A program made the translations under genes and the position numbers. Positions 57,849 through 64,000 of a stretch of DNA of 64,000 nucleotides are shown in pieces. The notes under the pieces are model-generated. The model ran no database searches and was not told the origin of the DNA. It saw only the letters and a program-made list of their open reading frames with translations. Every line of letters begins with the position of its first letter. The stretch's first letter is position 1. The DNA lies in NCBI GenBank assembly GCA_023634235.1, contig JAMKCF010000071.1, forward strand, positions 310,001-374,000, in the 5' to 3' direction. This DNA is from Pisaster brevispinus. Its lineage: Eukaryota; Echinodermata; Asteroidea; Forcipulatida; Asteriidae.

Positions 57849-60193
57849 GCGGCCTGGATGTTAGGCCCACCCCTTAGAGAAATAGGAAAACAAAAACCAG
57901 GGGTAATGGCCCAAAATAAAAGTGCGGTGATTTTGGGAATAAGTCCCGATCTAGGAGGGCTAGAGAGATGATTTTTTTACCTGACTCTGCCTTAGGTATC
58001 CCTGCATCCGAAACTTAGACTTTTACGGCCGTTGCGGGCAGGCTTCACACCGGAAAAGACCAGCAAGCGGGGACACTCCGAAAGCCCCGCAAAACATCAA
58101 CGTGATTTTGCTGTAAAAAGACACAAATACAAAATAAGGAGGGTAACATCACCCCCAGGGCAATATCGAATCTGCACAATTTTAATACCACTGTAAAGCC
58201 CGTTTCAAGGGCTCCCTCTCCCGTGAGTTTGGGGTCGCTGACGATTCTGTAGGCGAGGCGAGCGGCCTGGATGTTAGGCCCACCCCTTAGAGAAATAGGA
58301 AAACAAAAACCAGGGGTAATGGCCCAAAATAAAAGTGCGGTGATTTTGGGAATAAGTCCCGATCTAGGAGGGCTAGAGAGATGATTTTTTTACCTGACTC
58401 TGCATTAGGTATCCCTGCATCCGAAAATTTGACTTTTACGGCCGTTGCAGGCAGGCTTCACACCGGAAAAGACCAGCAAGCGGGGACACTCCGAAAGCCC
58501 CGCAAAACATCAACGTGATTTTGCTGTAAAAAGACACAAATACAAAATAAGGAGGGTCACATCACCCCCAGGGCAATATCGAATCTGCACAATTTTAGTA
58601 CCACTGTAAAGCCCGTTTCTAAGGCTCCCTCTCCCGTGAGTTTGGGGTCGCTGACGATTCTGTAGGCGAGACGAGCGGCCTGGATGTTAGGCCCACCCCT
58701 TAGAGAAATAGGAAAACAAAAACCAGGGGTAATGGCCCAAAATAAAAGTGCGGTGATTTTGGGAATAAGTCCCGATCTAGGAGGGCTAGAGAGATGATTT
58801 TTTTACCTGACTCTGCCTTAGGTATCCCTGCATCCGAAACTTAGACTTTTACGGCCGTTGCGGGCAGGCTTCACACCGGAAAAGACCAGCAAGCGGGGAC
58901 ACTCCGAAAGCCCCGCAAAACATCAACGTGATTTTGCTGTAAAAAGACACAAATACAAAATAAGGAGGGTAACATCACCCCCAGGGCAATATCGAATCTG
59001 CACAATTTTAATACCACTGTAAAGCCCGTTTCAAGGGCTCCCTCTCCCGTGAGTTTGGGGTCGCTGACGATTCTGTAGGCGAGGCGAGCGGCCTGGATGT
59101 TAGGCCCACCCCTTAGAGAAATAGGAAAACAAAAACCAGGGGTAATGGCCCAAAATAAAAGTGCGGTGATTTTGGGAATAAGTCCCGATCTAGGAGGGCT
59201 AGAGAGATGATTTTTTTACCTGACTCTGCCTTAGGTATCCCTGCATCCGAAAATTTGACTTTTACGGCCGTTGCGGGCAGGCTTCACACCGGAAAAGACC
59301 AGCAAGCGGGGACACTCCGAAAGCCCCGCAAAACATCAACTTGATTTTGCTGTAAAAAGACACAAATACAAAATAATGAGGGTCACATCACCCCCAGGGC
59401 AATATCGAATCTGCACAATTTTAATACCACTGTAAAGCCCGTTTCAAGGGCTCCCTCTCCCGTGAGTTTGGGGTCGCTGACGATTCTGTAGGCGAGGCGA
59501 GCGGCCTGGATGTTAGGCCCACCCCTTAGAGAAATAGGAAAACAAAAACCAGGGGTAATGGCCCAAAATAAAAGTGCGGTGATTTTGGGAATAAGTCCCG
59601 ATCTAGGAGGGCTAGAGAGATGATTTTTTTACCTGACTCTGCCTTAGGTATCCCTGCATCCGAAAATTTGACTTTTACGGCCGTTGCGGGCAGGCTTCAC
59701 ACCGGAAAAGACCAGCAAGCGGGGACACTCCGAAAGCCCCGCAAAACATCAACGTGATTTTGCTGTAAAAAGACACAAATACAAAATAAGGAGGGTCACA
59801 TCACCCCCAGGGCAATATCGAATCTGCACAATTTTAATACGACTGTAAAGCCCGTTTCAAGGGCTCCCTCTCCCGTGAGTTTGGGGTCGCTGACGATTCT
59901 GTAGGCGAGGCGAGCGGCCTGGATGTTAGGCCCACCCCTTAGAGAAATAGGAAAACAAAAACCAGGGGTAATGGCCCAAAATAAAAGTGCGGTGATTTTG
60001 GGAATAAGTCCCGATCTAGGAGGGCTAGAGAGATGATTTTTTTACCTGACTCTGCCTTAGGTATCCCTGCATCCGAAAATTTGACTTTTACGGCCGTTGC
60101 GGGCAGGCTTCACACCGGAAAAGACCAGCAAGCGGGGACACTCCGAAAGCCCCCCAAAACATCAACTTGATTTTGCTGTAAAAAGACACAAAT
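57849..60193 (+). repeat. Run of class B only, up to the insertion
   Basis: Six consecutive B monomers start at 57849, 58262, 58675, 59088, 59501 and 59914, all 413 bp apart, with no A monomer between them. Pairs recur at 826 bp (57849/58675, 58262/59088), marked by GGGTAACATC, TTTAATACC, CCGAAACTTAG and AAAATTTGACTTTTACGG. The rare variant AAAATAATGAGGG at about 59372 reappears on the far side of the insertion at 61514, exactly where the split last monomer continues, 826 bp on in the reconstructed array. Confidence 0.85.
60190..60193. other. Target-site duplication, left copy (AAAT; or CACAAAT from 60187)
   Basis: The uninterrupted satellite reads GACACAAATACAAAATAA here. Left of the element it stops at GACACAAAT and right of it resumes at AAATACAAAATAA. 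AAAT is therefore duplicated if the element ends in GGTCAC, or CACAAAT is duplicated if it ends in AGGT. Both give the same 413-bp empty site. Confidence 0.7.
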
Positions 60194-60217
60194 GTGACCT
60201 GCTCTATCGAATTGAGG
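60194..60217 (+). repeat. Left terminal inverted repeat of the insertion
   Basis: This starts GTGACCTG and ends TTGAGG. Compared with the reverse complement of 61482-61505, the outer 8 bases match perfectly, then GA... and TGAGG blocks match, for 19 of 24 in all. Similarity fades after about position 29. The outer TGACCT is the reverse complement of AGGTCA. Confidence 0.75.
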
Positions 60218-60849
60218 TATATATCGACCCCTTAATGAAATTGAGTTATGCATACCGTGTTAACAAGTAACTCACTGGCTTTCCAGCAATACCATTATTA
60301 TTTCCGTAGCTTATTCCAGTCCGAAGTTATCGGGAAATGAAGAAAGTCTACAAGACAAAGCCACTTCCATTTTTTTACGACGTGTTTGTTTAGAAACTCG
60401 TTTTTAACTTAGCTAGCTATACGCGCGTGGCGTGAACGACCACACACGCAGAGACGATTCTCGATGTAGCTAATGAATAATTCATTTTGGAATAAACAGC
60501 CGACAGCACCAACCCCAGCCCCAGTGGACCGAACAACGGCGCAACGTGAAAGCGCACAGTCACGCGGTGAATGCGTGTATACATACACCGTACAATGTAC
60601 ATGGAAGTATCGACACACGCAATGCAATGCAATAGCATGATGTCTTTACTTCGCCTATCAGCCATGCATAGTTTAGTAAAACTTTGAACGCAAAATTTGA
60701 ACAGTAAAACTCTCAATAAAATACAAGTTCACAACAGGTAAGAAAGGTAACAGCAATTTAAGAATGCAAATGTGAAAATCTTATCTTTGGTTCACTAAGT
60801 ATCGACTGACAAGCATTGCAAATTCACGAAATCACTCAGTTAATTCACA

Positions 60850-60941
60850 CGAGGTCGGTCGTCGTTCAACTACGTTGTGTGGACGGCGACGTGTGTAGAC
60901 TCGCGCGATCGCATGGTACACATCGCGCGGCCGTAAAACCG
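60850..60941. other. CpG-dense core of the insertion with a perfect hairpin
   Basis: About 17 CpG dinucleotides lie in 92 bp, far denser than the AT-rich sequence around them. Inside it, CGCGCGAT (60902-60909) and ATCGCGCG (60922-60929) form a perfect 8-bp stem around a 12-base loop. This could be a promoter-like or protein-binding core, a replication or transposition hairpin, or a captured fragment of a host CpG-rich region. The sequence alone does not tell which. Confidence 0.5.
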
Positions 60942-61139
60942 GCTAGAATCCTTCAGAGAATCGGGTAAACATTGAAACTGCGCAGACTCGTCACAATGGT
61001 TGCCGCCTCTCATCCAATCAATGATCTCTATTGTTGATAGTTGGAAAGCCCGGCTAATTTAAATATCAAGTTTTCAGCCGATAATTGAACAGTTTTTCGG
61101 CCTCCGGACTATGTTATCATAGATAAAAAAGAACAGTTC

Positions 61140-61151
61140 AGGTCATGACCT
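61140..61151. promoter_or_regulatory. AGGTCATGACCT palindrome (nuclear-receptor-like inverted half-sites)
   Basis: This is a perfect 12-bp palindrome made of two AGGTCA half-sites head to head with no spacer. That arrangement is known as a palindromic response element for some animal nuclear receptors. The same AGGTCA half-site lies in both element termini (GTGACCTG and CAGGTCAC). A palindrome of this length somewhere in 1.3 kb is not rare by chance, so binding is only a suggestion. Confidence 0.35.
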
Positions 61152-61481
61152 TTCTAATGGTACCAAACACAGTCATTCAACGTGAACGGAACTGCTCGTA
61201 CGCTGCCAGTGGAAATAAGCAAACTTTCATGTTTTTGAAGGTAAATGAGACCGACTTTGAAGAGAATTAATTGCATACAAACATGCTCAAGAAAACGTAC
61301 TTTTTGTGGATTTATTCATCTTTTCAATTAAAGGTAAGACCACGACAAGAAAGATCAAATTTTATTTAACCTCAATCCACCGAAATCGCAGAATCGTGTT
61401 TTGTAGTGTTTTTTTATGATTTTCGAATGTGACCAACTTTGGTATGGCGAATTACACGTAATACGTCCTGTCTGACACATT

Positions 61482-61505
61482 CCTCATTTCGACCTATCAG
61501 GTCAC
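61482..61505 (-). repeat. Right terminal inverted repeat of the insertion
   Basis: This reads CCTCATTTCGACCTATCAGG then TCAC on the plus strand. Its reverse complement starts GTGACCTG like the left end. If the target duplication is taken as 7 bp (CACAAAT), the last three bases CAC would belong to the target instead, and the terminal match would be offset by three. The perfect 8-bp outer match favours the 4-bp reading. Confidence 0.72.
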
Positions 61506-61509
61506 AAAT
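61506..61509. other. Target-site duplication, right copy (AAAT; or CACAAAT from 61503)
   Basis: This is the right-hand copy of the short target repeat. It is followed by ACAAAATAATGAGGGTCAC, the normal continuation of a class B monomer with the local T variant also seen near 59376. Confidence 0.7.
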
Positions 61510-61673
61510 ACAAAATAATGAGGGTCACATCACCCCCAGGGCAATATCGAATCTGCACAATTTTAGTACCACTGTAAAGCCCGTTTCAAGGGCTCCCTCT
61601 CCCGTGAGTTTGGGGTCGCTGACGATTCTGTAGGCGAGGCGAGCGGCCTGGATGTTAGGCCTACCCCTAAGAA

Positions 61674-61705
<32 letters not shown>

Positions 61706-62952
61706 CAGAAGCAAGGTCGTGCCGGCAGGGGTCATGGCCCAAAATAAAAGTGCGGTGAATTTGGGAATAACTCCCGATCTAGGAGGGCTAGAGGGATGAT
61801 TTTTTGGCCTGACTCTGCCTTAGGTATCCCTGCATCCTAAAATTAGACTTTTACGGCCGTTTCGGGTAGGCTTCACACCGGAAAAGACCAGCAAGCGGGG
61901 ACACTCCGAAAGCCCCGCAAAACATCAACGTGATTTTGCTGTAAAAAGACACAAATACAAAATAAGGAGGGTCACATCACCCCCAGGGCAATATCGAATC
62001 TGCACAATTTTAGTACCACTGTAAAGCCCGTTTCAAGGGCTCCCTCTCCCGTGAGTTTGGGGTCGCTGACGATTCTGTAGGCGAGGCAAGCGGCCTGGAT
62101 GTTAGGCCCTCCCCTTAGAGAAATAGGAAAACAAAAACCAGGGGTAATGGCCCAAAATAAAAGTGCGGTGATTTTGGGAATAAGTCCCGATCTAGGAGGG
62201 CTAGAGGGATGATTTTTTGGCCTGACTCTGCCTTAGGTATCCCTGCATCCTAAAATTAGACTTTTACGGCCGTTGCGGGTAGGCTTCACACCGGAAAAGA
62301 CCAGCAAGCGGGGACACTCCGAAAGCCCCGCAAAACATCAACGTGATTTTGCTGTAAAAAGACACAAATACAAAATAAGGAGGGTCACATCACCCCCAGG
62401 GCAATATCGAATCTGCACAATTTTAGTACCACTGTAAAGCCCGTTTCAAGGGCTCCCTCTCCCGTGAGTTTGGGGTCGCTGACGATTCTGTAGGCGAGGC
62501 GAGCGGCCTGGATGTTAGGCACACCCCTTAGAGAAATAGGAAAACAAAAACCAGGGGTAATGGCCCAAAATAAAAGTGCGGTGATTTTGGGAATAAGTCC
62601 CGATCTAGGAGGGCTAGAGAGATGATTTTTTTACCTGACTCTGCCTTAGGTATCCCTGCATCCGAAAATTAGACTTTTACGGCCGTTGCGGGCAGGCTTC
62701 ACACCGGAAAAGACCAGCAAGCGGGGACACTCCGAAAGCCCCCCAAAACATCAACTTGATTTTGCTGTAAAAAGACACAAATACAAAATAAGGAGGGTCA
62801 CATCACCCCCAGGGCAATATCGAATCTGCACAATTTTAGTACCAATGTAAAGCCCGTTTCAAGGGCTCCCTCTCCCGTGAGTTTGGGGTCACTGACGATT
62901 CTGTAGGCGAGGCGAGCGGCCTGGATGTTAGGCCTACCCCTAAGAAAAATTG

Positions 62953-62983
<31 letters not shown>

Positions 62984-64000
62984 CAGAAGCAAGGTCGTGC
63001 CGGCAGGGGTAATGGCCCAAAATAAAAGTGCGGTGATTTTGGGAATAACTCCCGATCTAGGAGGGCTAGAGGGATGATTTTTTGGCCTGACTCTGCCTTA
63101 GGTATCCCTGCATCCGAAAATTAGACTTTTACGGCCGTTGCGGGCAGGCTTCACACCGGAAAAGACCAGCAAGCGGGGACACTCCGAAAGCCCCGCAAAA
63201 CATCAACGTGATTTTGCTGTAAAAAGACACAAATACAAAATAAGGAGGGTCACATCACCCCCAGGGCAATATCGAATCTGCACAATTTTAGTACCACTGT
63301 AAAGCCCGTTTCAAGGGCTCCCTCTCCCGTGAATTTGGGGTCGCTGACGATTCTGTAGGCGAGGCGAGCGGCCTGGATGTTAGGCCCACCCCTTAGAGAA
63401 ATAGGAAAACAAAAACCAGGGGTAATGGCCACAAATAAAAGTGCGGTGATTTTGGGAATAGGTCCCGATCTAGGAGGGCTAGAGGGATGATTTTTTGGCC
63501 TGACATTGCCTTAGGTATCCCTGCATCCGAAAATTAGACTTTTACGGCCGTTGCAGGCAGGCTTCACACCGGAAAAGACCAGCAAGCGGGGACACTCCGA
63601 AAGCCCCCCAAAACATCAACTTGATTTTGCTGTAAAAAGACACAAATACAAAATAAGGAGGGTCACATCACCCCCAGGGCATCATCGAATCTGCACAATT
63701 TTAGTACCACTGTAAAGCCCGTTTCAAGGGCTCCCCCTCCCGTGAGTTTGGGGTCGCTGACGATTCTGTAGGCGAGGCGAGCGGCCTGGATGTTAGCCTA
63801 CCCCTAAGAAAAATTGAAAAAAAAAAAAAAAAAAAAACACAGAAGCAAGGTCGTGCCGGCAGGGGTCATGGCCCAAAATAAAAGTGCGGTGAATTTGGGA
63901 ATAACTCCCGATCTAGGAGGGCTAGAGGGATGATTTTTTGGCCTGACTCTGCCTTAGGTATCCCTGCATCCGAAAATTAGACTTTTATGGCCGTTGCGGG
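61506..64000 (+). repeat. Satellite array, right part
   Basis: The array resumes in phase. The tail of the split B monomer runs to 61642, then starts are 61643 (A), 62090 and 62503 (B), 62916 (A), 63368 (B) and 63781 (A, cut by the window end). Monomer 62916 has the longest uninterrupted A tract I found, about 29 residues, and TAATGGCC, which is otherwise a class B mark. Monomers 63368 and 63781 carry GGCCACAAAT, GAATAGGTCC, GGGCATCATCG and CCCCCTCCC, the private marks of the block at 13352-16790. The array continues beyond the window. Confidence 0.97.

Larger units (their letters stand above)
1..60193 (+). repeat. Satellite array, left part (A/B monomers of about 446 and 413 bp)
   Basis: This is a continuous head-to-tail tandem array. 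Every monomer carries the same ordered landmarks: GCGGCCTGGATGTTAGGCC, an A-rich segment, GGCCCAAAATAAAAGTGCGG, CCCGATCTAGGAGGGCTAG, GGTATCCCTGCATCCGAAAA, TTTTACGGCCGTTGCGGGC, GACCAGCAAGCGGGGACACT, ATCAACKTGATTTTGCTG, GGAGGGTCACATCACCCCC and GTTTCAAGGGCTCCCTCTCC. By hand I found 141 monomer starts here, spaced 411-450 bp except at chimeric units. No monomer is inverted. Most differences between monomers are single substitutions, A-tract length changes and the A/B class difference, so the array looks young or well homogenised. No intact gene, RNA gene or unique sequence interrupts it before 60194. Orientation is arbitrary. Function cannot be read from sequence; a heterochromatic or centromeric location is an inference. 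Confidence 0.98.
60194..61505. mobile_element. Non-autonomous terminal-inverted-repeat element (1312 bp) inserted in the satellite
   Basis: This is the only non-satellite sequence in the window. It begins GTGACCTG and ends CAGGTCAC, with inverted termini matching 19 of 24 positions. The satellite on both sides is in register: removing the element plus one AAAT copy leaves a monomer of 280 + 137 - 4 = 413 bp, the exact class B length. I see no transposase or other domain. The longest frames, 99 and 72 codons on the minus strand near 60409-60716, overlap each other, the longer has no ATG start, and neither resembles anything I know. Size and ends fit a non-autonomous cut-and-paste DNA transposon. 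The 4-bp (or 7-bp) target duplication does not settle the superfamily. It could also be a larger element that lost its coding part. It is AT-richer than the satellite except for a CpG-dense core. Confidence 0.8.

Noticed and set aside
1..60193. CRISPR array
   Set aside because: Units are 411-452 bp and nearly identical throughout. There are no short repeats alternating with unique spacers, and no cas genes.
60409..60716. Two overlapping minus-strand frames (99 and 72 codons) inside the insertion
   Set aside because: They overlap in different frames, the longer starts on TTG, and neither has a recognisable domain or transposase-like motif. Frames of this size are expected by chance in 1.3 kb.
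60194..61505. Helitron or LTR interpretation of the insertion
   Set aside because: The ends are inverted, not direct, so it is not an LTR or solo LTR. It does not begin TC or end CTRR with a 3' hairpin, and a target duplication is present, so it is not a Helitron.
1..64000. 5S rRNA, spliced-leader, snRNA or histone tandem gene array
   Set aside because: I looked for 5S internal control sequences, a dinoflagellate-type leader, Sm-site-like U-rich motifs in context and histone coding frames. None is present in the monomer.

Overview
This window is almost entirely one satellite DNA array. I see no convincing protein-coding gene, rRNA, tRNA or CRISPR locus. From base 1 to 60193, and again from 61506 to 64000, the sequence is a head-to-tail tandem array with every monomer in the same orientation. 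Two related monomer classes make it up. Class A is about 442-452 bp and carries a long oligo(A) tract. Class B is about 411-414 bp, lacks the long A tract, and lacks a roughly 20-bp segment flanked by CAG in A. Using the anchor GCGGCCTGGATGTTA, I counted 147 monomer starts by hand: about 70 A, about 76 B and one short fragment. The commonest higher-order unit is the A+B dimer of about 859 bp. The array contains at least seven locally amplified blocks of other sizes and three kinds of chimeric monomer with short microhomology at the breakpoints.

The organism is a eukaryote, because a >60 kb satellite of >400-bp monomers interrupted by a short terminal-inverted-repeat element is typical of heterochromatin (centromeric, pericentromeric, subtelomeric or sex-linked). 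CpG is not visibly depleted in either the monomer or the inserted segment. That argues weakly against a heavily methylated vertebrate genome and for an invertebrate, protist or similar. I cannot name the species or the chromosomal position.

Layout: 1-3387 mixed A/B order; 3388-10777 a seven-monomer higher-order repeat of about 3.02 kb, present about twice with a partial third copy; 10778-13351 mixed; 13352-16790 a four-monomer repeat of about 1719 bp in two copies; 16791-22359 mostly alternating A/B dimers; 22360-31272 a rearranged zone with 444-bp and 1446-bp duplications and the array's most disrupted monomers; 31273-37765 five-monomer (2163 bp) and three-monomer (1303 bp) repeats; 37766-48867 a 4.83-kb near-identical duplication at 5726-bp spacing; 48868-54411 a seven-monomer duplication at about 2996 bp; 54412-57848 a five-monomer duplication at 2131 bp; 57849-60193 a run of class B only.

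The one non-satellite segment is 60194-61505 (1312 bp). It has 24-bp imperfect terminal inverted repeats and a short target-site duplication, and removing it restores an exact 413-bp monomer. It looks like a non-autonomous DNA transposon that landed in the satellite. It is the best candidate here for something undescribed. It carries a CpG-dense core with a perfect 8-bp-stem hairpin and an AGGTCA/TGACCT palindrome, and AGGTCA half-sites also lie in both termini.

All short reading frames found in the satellite are by-products of the repeat: the same frame recurs because the DNA recurs, and it reads through the oligo(A) tract as poly-phenylalanine on the minus strand.
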